From an uncultured Oscillospiraceae bacterium (GTDB lineage Bacteria; Bacillota; Clostridia; Oscillospirales; Oscillospiraceae), in NCBI GenBank assembly GCA_934589835.1, contig CAKTOK010000042.1:1-13486 (forward strand): DNA of 13,486 bases, in the 5' to 3' direction. Positions 6,163 through 12,947 of the stretch are shown here, in pieces. Below the pieces are notes generated by a model. The model searched no databases, was not told the DNA's origin, and saw nothing but the letters and a program-made list of their open reading frames with translations. Numbering within the stretch: the first letter of the stretch is position 1; every line of letters begins with the position of its first letter. The translations under genes were made by a program, and so were the position numbers.

Positions 6163-6600
6163 TTATTCCAATCCTCCCAGCAGGAGATACGTTCCCGCCA
6201 ACAGCAGCAGCGGCTCCGCCTCATAGCGGCACCATGCCGCCGGCAGCGGGATCTCCTGCGGCTCAATGAGCCTGCCGTCCGGCGCTGTCAGCTGCCGCTG
6301 GACGCACAGCACACCCCGCTGCGACAGGCTGGACAGCGTCAGGCTGCTCTGAGGCGACAGGCCGCAGGACACCACCTGTCCGGCCCGCAGCGGCTCCGTC
6401 CACGCATCCTGCGGCAGCAGCAGCGTCCGGCACAGCGGCGCTCGCCCCTGCGATGCCAGCCGCCGTGCCCCGTCCTGATCCAGCACCAGCAGACCGGCGC
6501 AGTCTGCGGCGTCCGCCCCGTTCTCCAGCCGGCGCACCTCCGGCGGCAGCACCCGCTGCCACGCGGCGCCGCTGCTGCGGTAAAAGCCGTGGTCCGCCAT
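6163..6600 (-). CDS. Hypothetical protein (145 residues)
   Basis: I do not recognise this protein. The start is set at MADHGFYRSSGAAWQRVLPP because GGAGGT lies eight bases upstream of that ATG; the open frame extends 40 codons further, but the extra residues are Arg/Lys-rich, unlike a protein N-terminus, and overlap the likely promoter. The body is neutral to acidic, with no signal peptide. Near the C-terminus there is a hydrophobic run, EPLLLLAGTYLLLGGLE, that could be a membrane or packing helix. It contains SPQSSLTLSSLSQRGVLCVQ, with beta-like alternation, so a small beta-rich domain is possible. It is divergent from the DUF5662 gene and convergent with the 73-residue gene, across a shared bidirectional terminator. 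Confidence 0.65.
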   Translation of the reverse strand: MADHGFYRSSGAAWQRVLPPEVRRLENGADAADCAGLLVLDQDGARRLASQGRAPLCRTLLLPQDAWTEPLRAGQVVSCGLSPQSSLTLSSLSQRGVLCVQRQLTAPDGRLIEPQEIPLPAAWCRYEAEPLLLLAGTYLLLGGLE

Positions 6601-6700
6601 GTCCCTCACCTCCCGCTTAGTCTGCCGCGCCGCCGGTTTCTTATGCGTCCGGTGTTTTTTTGCTGTGCTTTTCCGCAAAAGTGTGATATACTGACAGCGC

Positions 6701-6730
6701 ACCGGCCGACAAGGGCTCATCCTTGCCGGT
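6701..6730 (+). repeat. Hairpin in the leader of the DUF5662 gene
   Basis: ACCGG (6701-6705) with CCGGT (6726-6730), a CCGA bulge, then CAAGG (6710-6714) with CCTTG (6721-6725), loop GCTCAT. It starts about 13 bases after a -10-like TATACT (6688-6693) and has no U-tract. It may shield or stabilise the transcript; function unknown. Confidence 0.4.
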
Positions 6731-6761
6731 CAGAGGTACTACAAAGCAAGGAGGCATCCCC

Positions 6762-7322
6762 ATGCAGCTGCGCGCCCATCTCCGCACCGTGAACCGCCAC
6801 CGCCGTTTGGTCCGGACCTATTGCCTGAAGCTGGGTCTGGTGTGGCAGGGCCTGACCCATGATCTCTCCAAATACAGCCCCACGGAATTCTGGCGCGGCT
6901 GCAAATACTATCAGGGCTGGCGCAGCCCCAACGATCAGGAGCGTCTGGAGAACGGCGTCAGTCTGGCGTGGCTCCACCACAAGGGCCGCAACCGCCATCA
7001 CTTCGAGTACTGGATCGATTACTGCCGCCGCGAGGACGGCACCATCTATATCGGCGGCTGCAAGATGCCGAAGAAATATGTGGCCGAGATGTTCTGCGAC
7101 CGCATCGCCGCCTGCCGCGTCTATCAGGGCAGCCAGTACACCGACGCCTCGCCCTACGACTATTACCAGCGCTCCAAGGACCTGAGCCGCACCGATGCCA
7201 GCCGCTTCATGCACCCCGACACGGCGGCCCTGCTGGACCGCTGGCTCCTGCTGCTGAAGGAGGAGGGTGAGGACGAGGCCTTCGCCCGCATCCGCCGCGA
7301 GCTGCGGGACAGTGCCTACTGA
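6762..7322 (+). CDS. DUF5662 family protein
   Basis: A cytosolic protein of 186 residues matching the DUF5662 family, whose function is unknown and which occurs in phages and in Firmicutes. The typical blocks are present: an N-terminal histidine/arginine-rich helix, then LVWQGLTHDLSKYSPTEFW, KYYQGWRSPN, a central AWLHHKGRNRHHFEYW, MPKKYVAEMFCDRIAA and a C-terminal helix. The conserved H-D-L-S-K and H-H-K-x-x-N-R-H-H clusters suggest a metal site, as in HD-type proteins, but that is inference. The ATG at 6762 is preferred over the one at 6723 because GGAGG lies seven bases upstream and family members begin there; the extra 13 codons would overlap the leader hairpin. The gene lies 115 bases before the radical SAM gene, which seems to have its own promoter. 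Confidence 0.8.
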   Translation: MQLRAHLRTVNRHRRLVRTYCLKLGLVWQGLTHDLSKYSPTEFWRGCKYYQGWRSPNDQERLENGVSLAWLHHKGRNRHHFEYWIDYCRREDGTIYIGGCKMPKKYVAEMFCDRIAACRVYQGSQYTDASPYDYYQRSKDLSRTDASRFMHPDTAALLDRWLLLLKEEGEDEAFARIRRELRDSAY

Positions 7323-7373
7323 CATCCAGCGCGCCCATTGTTAAGAAGAAAACAACTATTTTGCATCTTATCC

Positions 7374-7402
7374 TTGCTTTTCCCCACCTTTTGATATACA
7401 AT
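7374..7402 (+). promoter_or_regulatory. Promoter of the radical SAM gene
   Basis: -35 TTGCTT (7374-7379), 17-base spacer, -10 TACAAT (7397-7402). It lies in the AT-rich gap after the DUF5662 gene; no terminator is visible in that gap. Confidence 0.65.
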
Positions 7403-7437
7403 ACTTTGGAATATTCACATGAGAGGTTATCAACAAC

Positions 7438-8325
7438 ATGACCCATCCCTATAAAACCCGGGAGGGCGGCGCCACCGTCACGGTCTTCGTCCCCTACGAC
7501 TGTCAGAATCACTGTCCCTTCTGCATCAACAAAAAGGAATACGCGGACTGCTCCGGCTTCAGTCTGGAGAAGATCATCGCCAGCATCCGCACCATGGACG
7601 CCATCACCCCCCGCTGCGACTTCGTATTCACCGGCGGCGAGCCGCTGGCCGACCTGAACGCGCTCCAGCAGATGCTGGACGCCATCCCCACTACCCATAA
7701 GGTGTATATCAACACCACCTTCCCCGCGCAGGAGCACACCAGCTTCGAGGAGATGCTGGCCTTTACGGAGCGGAACAAGGGCAAGATCACCTGCATGAAC
7801 ATCTCCCGCCATCTGGTCCATTATGTGGAGGAGAGCCCTGACGAGATTCTGGGGAAGATCGCCTGCCCCACCCGCATCAACTGCGTGCTGTACAAGAATT
7901 ATCCGGCGGACAGGCTCATCGCCTATGTGGAGCGTTTCCTGCCCTACCGCATTCCCATCCAGTTTCGCTACGACTATACGGAGACCACGCCGGAGAATCT
8001 GTACGAGCAGGACAATGACCGCATCCTGCAGGATCTGAAGCGCCTGTTCACCTACAAGGGTCTGGACGGCTGCCGGATGCGTAACGGCTTCCACTTCGCC
8101 TACAAGGGACTGCACATGACGTACCACAAGACCCTGCCCTACTCCACCATCGAGGAAACGGGCGCGGACGGCGTGACCTACGACATCCTCTACGACATCC
8201 TTATCAAGCAGAACGGCGATATCCACAGCGACTGGACCGGCGTGAAGATGGACGTGGACGCCTACCGCAGGGTGGTGTTTGAGCCTTACGATCTGCGGGT
8301 GCTGGAGGGCACCGTGGACTTCTGA
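7438..8325 (+). CDS. Stand-alone radical SAM protein
   Basis: A 295-residue enzyme of the radical SAM superfamily. The 4Fe-4S site is the standard C-x3-C-x2-C, seen as CQNHCPFC at residues 22-29, and the SAM-binding loop FTGGEP is at 64-69. The rest fits a partial TIM barrel (FVPYDCQNHCPFC strand, KVYINTTFP, MNISRHL, TRINCVLYK, IQFRYDY). No SPASM or Twitch cysteine cluster follows, so auxiliary clusters are unlikely, and there is no peptide precursor or other partner nearby. The substrate is unknown. Similarity in shape to activases and to MoaA-like enzymes does not allow a pathway call. The ribosome site (GAGAGG, about 11 bases upstream) is weak. A bidirectional terminator ends the transcript against the convergent DHHW gene. 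Confidence 0.85.
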   Translation: MTHPYKTREGGATVTVFVPYDCQNHCPFCINKKEYADCSGFSLEKIIASIRTMDAITPRCDFVFTGGEPLADLNALQQMLDAIPTTHKVYINTTFPAQEHTSFEEMLAFTERNKGKITCMNISRHLVHYVEESPDEILGKIACPTRINCVLYKNYPADRLIAYVERFLPYRIPIQFRYDYTETTPENLYEQDNDRILQDLKRLFTYKGLDGCRMRNGFHFAYKGLHMTYHKTLPYSTIEETGADGVTYDILYDILIKQNGDIHSDWTGVKMDVDAYRRVVFEPYDLRVLEGTVDF

Positions 8326-8351
8326 GAGAAGCGCGGACATTTCCGGATACA

Positions 8352-8380
8352 AAAAGACGAGGCCGAGGGCCTCGTCTTTT
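8352..8380. terminator. Bidirectional intrinsic terminator
   Basis: A 13-bp stem AAAAGACGAGGCC (8352-8364) with GGCCTCGTCTTTT (8368-8380), loop GAG. A-run and T-run on opposite sides let it serve both the radical SAM gene and the minus-strand operon ending at 8382, whose stop codon is one base away. Confidence 0.9.
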
Positions 8381-8381
8381 C

Positions 8382-9482
8382 TTATTGCAGGTTCAGCTTG
8401 AACAGGTTGCCGTCGGCGGCGAAGTTGGCGATCTCGTACAGCACCAGAATGTCGTCGGCCTCGTCGGCCAGCGGCTGCAGCTTCTCCCGGCAGTACCGCA
8501 GGTCCACCATGGTGATGGTCTCGTAGTCCCCCGTCAGGAACGGCACGAAGCAGTTGGCGAAGGAATCCTTGATGAGCAGCAGGTGCTTCCCGTTCTCCGT
8601 GCCGGTGCGGATCACCGCCTTGGCGTAGTTGCCGCCCAGAAACAGCTCGTACTTGTCCTTCTTCTCCAGCGCCGTCTCATCGTACAGCGTATCCGTCTCC
8701 GTGCCGTCGCAGTCGGCGGACACGATGGTGATGTCGGGGCAGTAGTCCACGGTGTCATACACGCTGTCCGGCAGCAGCACCTTGGAATACAGCGTGCCGC
8801 GGAAGCGATCGGTGGCCCGGGTCAGTTCGTAGCTGCGGGCCGTGCGGCCGGTGGCCTCCGCCCACAGGCCGTAGGCCGCCAGCGCTCCCTCCGTGGTCCA
8901 GTGATGATCCGTGTGGTAGTAGGGGTCTGCCACGGCGGCCAGCGCGTCCCGCGCATCGAGGAATGCCGCCCCCAGCCGCTCCTCCAGCAGATCGAAGGCC
9001 CGCCCCCCGTCGTAGTAGGGAGCGTTTTTCGGCAGGTATTCGCCCAGCACGCCGGCAGGGCTGGGCACGATCAGCGCCGTGCAGCTCTGATCCCCGTTGG
9101 CGGCAAAGAACGTCTCCACCGCCGCCAGATTCTTTTCATAGTTGTCCCAGTTGAACGTATCGTCCGTGACCTTGGTGAAGTACCGCCCGTCTGCGCCCAG
9201 ATAGATACCGCTGATGTCCTGCCGCCCCTCCAGCCGCTGGAGGACGGACCGCGCGCCGGTCCAGAAATCCCGCAGCAGGATCTGGTCGCTGGTATAGTTT
9301 TCCATCTCCGTCATGAACTTGCCGGACAGCACGCTGTCCGCCGACAGCTTGGGCGTCGTCTGGAGATAGCGGTTCTCATTTTCGGAAAAGGCGCGGTCCG
9401 GCGTAAAGAAGAAGCTGCCCACGGACAGCGCCAGCAGGATCACACAGATGGCCGACAGGGGGGCCAGACTATTTCGTTTCAT
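8382..9482 (-). CDS. DHHW protein 2 (SGNH/AlgX-like polysaccharide O-acetylation factor)
   Basis: A 366-residue exported protein, membrane-anchored by residues about 7-26 (LAPLSAICVILLALSVGSFF). The family-defining TDHHW is at 191-195 and a KDSF block is at 305-308. By analogy with AlgX/AlgJ, D192, H193 or H194 and S307 would form the catalytic Ser-His-Asp set that moves an acyl group to a glycan outside the membrane. The conserved S-E-N-E-N-R-x-L-x-x-x-P motif follows the membrane segment at about 33-44, as in DHHW/AlgX relatives. Translation is coupled to the MBOAT gene: that gene's stop forms part of the TAAGGAGG ribosome site, 12 bases before this ATG. It is the last gene of the unit. The substrate glycan is not known. 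Confidence 0.85.
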   Translation of the reverse strand: MKRNSLAPLSAICVILLALSVGSFFFTPDRAFSENENRYLQTTPKLSADSVLSGKFMTEMENYTSDQILLRDFWTGARSVLQRLEGRQDISGIYLGADGRYFTKVTDDTFNWDNYEKNLAAVETFFAANGDQSCTALIVPSPAGVLGEYLPKNAPYYDGGRAFDLLEERLGAAFLDARDALAAVADPYYHTDHHWTTEGALAAYGLWAEATGRTARSYELTRATDRFRGTLYSKVLLPDSVYDTVDYCPDITIVSADCDGTETDTLYDETALEKKDKYELFLGGNYAKAVIRTGTENGKHLLLIKDSFANCFVPFLTGDYETITMVDLRYCREKLQPLADEADDILVLYEIANFAADGNLFKLNLQ

Positions 9483-9494
9483 CCGCCGCCCTCC

Positions 9495-10898
9495 TTAAAA
9501 CCTGAAGTACAGAAACGGGTTGTAGCTGTCGCCCACCAGAAACGCCATGGACGCCAGCAGCACCAGCACCAGCCACACGGTGCGCGCCGCGCCGGACACG
9601 GCGGGGGACAGCGTTCCCTCCCACCGGTCCCACAGCCGCTTGGGCAGGGACGTACAGCCGATGACCGCCAGCACCAGCACCAGCCAGAAGCTGTGCAGCA
9701 GATAGGCGCTGGTGCCGTCGAACAGCGTACCGGAGAACATATGGCCCAGATAGGCCCCCAGCTGGCCGAAGTCCGTGATGGCAAACAGCACCCATCCCAG
9801 AACGAAGCACAGGCAGGTGTAGGTATGCCCCACCCAGCGGGGGGCGCGGTCCAGCCACTGCAGCAGGAACGTCTTCTCCAGCAGCAGCAGCGCCGCGTAG
9901 TACACGCCCCACAGCACGAAGTTCCAGCTGGCCCCGTGCCACAGGCCCGTCAGGAACCAGACGATGGCGATGTTCAGCAGCTGGCGGCCCAGCCCCTTGC
10001 GGTTGCCGCCCAGCGGGATATACACATACTCGCGGAACCATGTGGACAGGCTGATGTGCCAGCGCCGCCAGAACTCCGTGACCGTGCGGGACTCATAGGG
10101 ATAGTTGAAGTTCTCCAGAAACCGGAAGCCGAACAGGCGGCCCAGGCCGATGGCCATGTCTGAATAGCCGGAGAAGTCGAAATAGATCTGGAACGTGAAG
10201 GCCAGTGCCCCCAGCCATGCCGTGACCACAGAGGGTGCGGACATGGCGGCGATCTCCTCCCACACGGCGCCCATCTGGTTGGCCAGCAGCACCTTCTTGC
10301 CAAGGCCGATGACGAACCGCTGCATGCCGGCGCTGGCGCCGGACAGCGACTCGCGGTGCCGGTTCTCCAGATCGTCCGCCACCGTCTTGTACTGCACGAT
10401 GGGACCCGCGATCAGCTGGGGAAACAGCGTCACATAGGCGCTGAAGTCGATGATGTTCCGCTGGGGCGGCACCACGCCGCGATACACGTCGATGGTGTAG
10501 CTCATGGTCTGGAACGTGTAGAACGAGATGCCGATGGGCAGCAGCAGCCCCAGCGTGGGGATGGCCGTTCCCAGCAGGCCGTTGAGGTTTGTGATGGCGA
10601 AATCCGTATACTTGAAGAATCCCAGAATGCCCAGATTCCCCACCACGGACACGATCAGCACCGCCTTGGCGCCCCCGGGCTTCCCTACGGCGCGGAAATG
10701 GCCGATGGCCAGTCCGTTGCAGTAGTCGAACACCGTGGAAAACAGCATGATGAGGATATACTTCGGCTCGCCCCAGCCGTAAAACAGCAGGCTGAACAGC
10801 AAAAGCAGCGCATTTCGCAGCTTCCGCGGGCAGACGAAATAGAGGATACCCACCAGCGGCAGAAACGCCAGCAGGAACGTGGTGCTGCTAAAGACCAT
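9495..10898 (-). CDS. MBOAT family O-acyltransferase (AlgI/DltB/PatA-like)
   Basis: A polytopic membrane protein of 467 residues with about ten hydrophobic segments. Family landmarks are PIGISFYTFQ (121-130), LFPQLIAGPIVQY (158-170), YFDFSGYSDMAIGL (239-252), FWRRWHISLSTWFREYVYIP (276-295) and LTGLWHGASWNF (317-327). H321 is the invariant catalytic histidine; H281 is the second conserved one. It most likely takes an acyl group from a cytosolic donor and passes it to the outside for the two DHHW partners. The start (ATTCATG) has AAAGGAG ten bases upstream. A hairpin with a U-tract lies in the 81-base gap before it, so its expression may be attenuated relative to DHHW1. Length and motifs are normal for the family. 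Acetyl is the commonest donor group; the actual one is not shown. Confidence 0.93.
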   Translation of the reverse strand: MVFSSTTFLLAFLPLVGILYFVCPRKLRNALLLLFSLLFYGWGEPKYILIMLFSTVFDYCNGLAIGHFRAVGKPGGAKAVLIVSVVGNLGILGFFKYTDFAITNLNGLLGTAIPTLGLLLPIGISFYTFQTMSYTIDVYRGVVPPQRNIIDFSAYVTLFPQLIAGPIVQYKTVADDLENRHRESLSGASAGMQRFVIGLGKKVLLANQMGAVWEEIAAMSAPSVVTAWLGALAFTFQIYFDFSGYSDMAIGLGRLFGFRFLENFNYPYESRTVTEFWRRWHISLSTWFREYVYIPLGGNRKGLGRQLLNIAIVWFLTGLWHGASWNFVLWGVYYAALLLLEKTFLLQWLDRAPRWVGHTYTCLCFVLGWVLFAITDFGQLGAYLGHMFSGTLFDGTSAYLLHSFWLVLVLAVIGCTSLPKRLWDRWEGTLSPAVSGAARTVWLVLVLLASMAFLVGDSYNPFLYFRF

Positions 10899-10938
10899 GA
10901 ATCGGCTCCTTTGTTCGATGAAAGATTCGGCATGACTG

Positions 10939-10967
10939 AAAAATGGGGCAGGCTCCCCTGCCCCATT
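10939..10967 (-). terminator. Intra-operon terminator or attenuator between DHHW1 and MBOAT
   Basis: A perfect 11-bp stem AATGGGGCAGG (10942-10952) with CCTGCCCCATT (10957-10967), loop of four; on the minus strand T5 follows. No clear promoter lies between it and the MBOAT start, so partial read-through is likely. Confidence 0.8.
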
Positions 10968-10979
10968 CCGTTGGCGCGC

Positions 10980-12170
10980 TTACTTGACGCCCGCCAGCTT
11001 GCCCATCTGATAGCTGCCGCGGATGGCGGACAGATTGTTGACGAAGATCACGTCGGTAACGCGGTTCGTTTTGGCAAAGTCGGTGACGCTGCCGGTATAG
11101 TAGCGGTAGTCGATGACATACACCGTCTGGTAGTGATCCACCAGCAGCGGCACGAAGGCGTTGCCAAAGGACTCCTTCACCACCACGCAGCTGGATCCGT
11201 CGGACAGATCGGGGTTCTCGATGACGGTGTAGGGGTTGTCGCCCATGATGAACGTGCCGTACTTCAATCCGGCGTCGGCACTGGACTCGTCGTAAATGAC
11301 CTTACCGGCGGTGAGGTCGCTCTCCGACTTGCCGTACCGCATACGCGCCTCGGTGCTGATGGGATGGTACGCCGTGACGGTATCGGGATTGGCGGCCATG
11401 GCGGCAGGCTTGCCGCCATCGTTATAGAACGAGCCGAGGAAGCCGTCGAACTGGCTGACCTCATACTCCGTCAGGCTGTGGGGCGTGATGCCCTTGGCCG
11501 CGCAGAACTGCACATAGGCGTAGTACGCGCCCAGCCCCGTCCAGTGGTGATCGGTGCGGAAGTAGATGTACTCACCCCGATGCGCCATCAGCGCGTCATG
11601 AAGCGGTACCGTCTTTACAGTATTGCCCATAGCGGCCAGAATATCCTTCTCCGCTTGGGCCTGATCGCTGCCGGGGATATCGCTGTACAGCGCGTCCGGC
11701 AGGGTGATACCGCTGGACAGCGGCACCGCCAGGGTATACACAGTGCTGATGCCGGACAGCTGGTCCGCCACGGATGTCACGATATCCGCATAGCTTTTGG
11801 CCAAGCTGTCCACATAGTTGTACATCTCAAAGCCGGCGTCGCCCACCACATATACGCCGCCGGACTGATAGGGCGTGGCATCCGTGGTGATGGTCTCCAC
11901 CGTGGTCTTGCCGCCGGTGGTCTGTCCCGCCGTGCCGTCGTCCGGCGGAGCAGCGCCGTCCGTGCCGTCGCCGGTATTGTCCGGTGTATCGGGCTGCACA
12001 ATGGCATCCTTGTCCGGTGCGGGGTCTGGCTTGTCCCCTTTGAACACGTCCGTAAAGATGGCCAGCGCACCCAGCACCAGCGCCGCCAGCACGATCACCA
12101 GCAGCAGAATGGGCAGCGGGTTCCGGCGCCGCCGGTAGCGGCGGCCGCTGTATGCACGGCGGGCACTCAT
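10980..12170 (-). CDS. DHHW protein 1 (SGNH/AlgX-like)
   Basis: A 396-residue protein with an arginine-rich cytosolic start (RRYRRRR), one membrane helix at about 19-40, and a long Pro/Asp/Thr/Gly linker (about 45-98) that would place the domain outside within the wall. The extracellular domain has TDHHW at 206-210 (D207, H208, H209) and KESF at 332-335, with S334 as candidate nucleophile; the usual D before S is E here. VYVVGD at 106-111 fits the first SGNH strand. Its start overlaps the stop of the DUF4358 gene by four bases (ATGA) and its AAGGAG lies in that gene, so translation is coupled. DHHW1 and DHHW2 are clearly diverged paralogues, not a recent copy. Role inferred: extracellular acyl transfer with MBOAT. 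Confidence 0.85.
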   Translation of the reverse strand: MSARRAYSGRRYRRRRNPLPILLLVIVLAALVLGALAIFTDVFKGDKPDPAPDKDAIVQPDTPDNTGDGTDGAAPPDDGTAGQTTGGKTTVETITTDATPYQSGGVYVVGDAGFEMYNYVDSLAKSYADIVTSVADQLSGISTVYTLAVPLSSGITLPDALYSDIPGSDQAQAEKDILAAMGNTVKTVPLHDALMAHRGEYIYFRTDHHWTGLGAYYAYVQFCAAKGITPHSLTEYEVSQFDGFLGSFYNDGGKPAAMAANPDTVTAYHPISTEARMRYGKSESDLTAGKVIYDESSADAGLKYGTFIMGDNPYTVIENPDLSDGSSCVVVKESFGNAFVPLLVDHYQTVYVIDYRYYTGSVTDFAKTNRVTDVIFVNNLSAIRGSYQMGKLAGVK

Positions 12171-12622
12171 TTCACATACTCCTTAATGACGCTGCGGGCC
12201 GTATCGGTGTCAGACGTGACGCACAGCACTACGCAGGTGCCGTAGGTCTCAAAGATCGCGCCGTTGATGCGCTCCACCTCAGCCGGCAGATACCGTTCCA
12301 TTTCGGTCTTCTGACTGTCCAGAAAATCCTGCATGGACGCGCGCAGCGCAGCGGCGGACGTGCCGTCGTAGCATTCCACCACGAAGACCTCCTCCGCGGT
12401 GGAGCCTGCGGACATATAGGCCGCTGCCTCGCACTTGGCGGGCAGCTGGAAGTAGTAGCCCAGCTCGTCCTCGGAAACGGCGGTCAGCTCAGAATCGAAG
12501 GACACCTTGTCCACCAGCTCCTTGGCCAGTCCGTTGGCGTCCACCGTGGTGTCCTTTGCGCCGCAGGCGGTCAGCGCCAGCACGGCCATGACCGTGAGCA
12601 GCAGGGACATGATACGTTTCAT
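12167..12622 (-). CDS. DUF4358 lipoprotein
   Basis: A 151-residue protein with a lipoprotein signal: MKRIMSLLLTVMAVLALTAC ends in the lipobox L-T-A-C with the lipidated cysteine at residue 20. The mature part is about 130 residues, with VDANGLAKELVDKV, then a block containing ELGYYFQLP, the helical EEVFVVECYDG, LDSQKTEMERYLPAEV and a C-terminal VLCVTSD, which is the usual DUF4358 layout. It lies on the outer face of the membrane. In many clostridia DUF4358 genes sit next to DHHW and MBOAT genes, so an accessory role in glycan acylation is a reasonable inference; its biochemistry is unknown. A good ribosome site (GAGGAG, seven bases from ATG) sets the start. First gene of the unit. Confidence 0.85.
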   Translation of the reverse strand: MKRIMSLLLTVMAVLALTACGAKDTTVDANGLAKELVDKVSFDSELTAVSEDELGYYFQLPAKCEAAAYMSAGSTAEEVFVVECYDGTSAAALRASMQDFLDSQKTEMERYLPAEVERINGAIFETYGTCVVLCVTSDTDTARSVIKEYVK

Positions 12623-12681
12623 AGTAATCTCCTCAAATCATTTTGTGTAGGCGGAGGGGGACGAACCTCTCCATTGGGGGT

Positions 12682-12710
12682 ATTATAGTACAAACTCGCC
12701 GGAAGATAAA
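12682..12710 (-). promoter_or_regulatory. Promoter of the DUF4358-DHHW-MBOAT-DHHW operon
   Basis: On the minus strand a perfect TATAAT (12682-12687) lies 17 bases after TTTATC (12705-12710), a weak -35. A better -35, TTGACT, lies 24 bases away, which is too far to pair. The leader would be about 55 bases. Confidence 0.65.
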
Positions 12711-12878
12711 GAGTCAATTTATCACAAAGCAGTTAATTTTCCGAAAAGCCTGACGCACCCACATCCTTTTTGACGGCGCGGCACACCGCCGCGTTCCGCC
12801 GCCGCAGTTTTTTTGCAGCGCACTCTCCTCCGCCGCGCCGCCGTGTCCGCGCCATGCCCGCCCCCTTTTTCTCCCCCC

Positions 12879-12906
12879 TTTACAAATGCCCGTTTTTTGA
12901 TATAAT
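12879..12906 (+). promoter_or_regulatory. Promoter of prfB
   Basis: TTTACA (12879-12884), 16-base spacer, perfect TATAAT (12901-12906). The predicted start is about 35 bases before the prfB start codon. Confidence 0.8.
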
Positions 12907-12947
12907 AATAGAACTATGGAATTTTCAGGTATAAGGAGATACGATAT

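Larger units (their letters stand above)
12623..12947. other. Divergent intergenic region, DUF4358 operon / prfB
   Basis: These 325 bases have no gene. They hold the two divergent promoters listed separately, about 170 bases apart, with a C- and T-rich plus strand between them (about 12760-12880) and a few weak GC hairpins such as GGCGCGG-CACA-CCGCCG near 12775. No terminator or repeat with a clear role is seen. Confidence 0.6.

Noticed and set aside
6601..6720. Upstream extension of the 145-residue gene
   Set aside because: The extra residues are Arg/Lys/Thr-rich and lack a ribosome site, while GGAGGT precedes the ATG at 6600.
8385..12245. Long plus-strand open frames opposite the DHHW/MBOAT operon
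   Set aside because: Antisense shadows: rich in Gln/His/Arg/Gly, no known motif, while the minus-strand frames show clear family motifs and ribosome sites.
5636..12680. Shared CTCCATTGGG string at 5638-5647 and 12669-12678
   Set aside because: One is the loop of a terminator; the other lies in a leader without the matching stem. A chance or loop-preference match is more likely than a repeat family.
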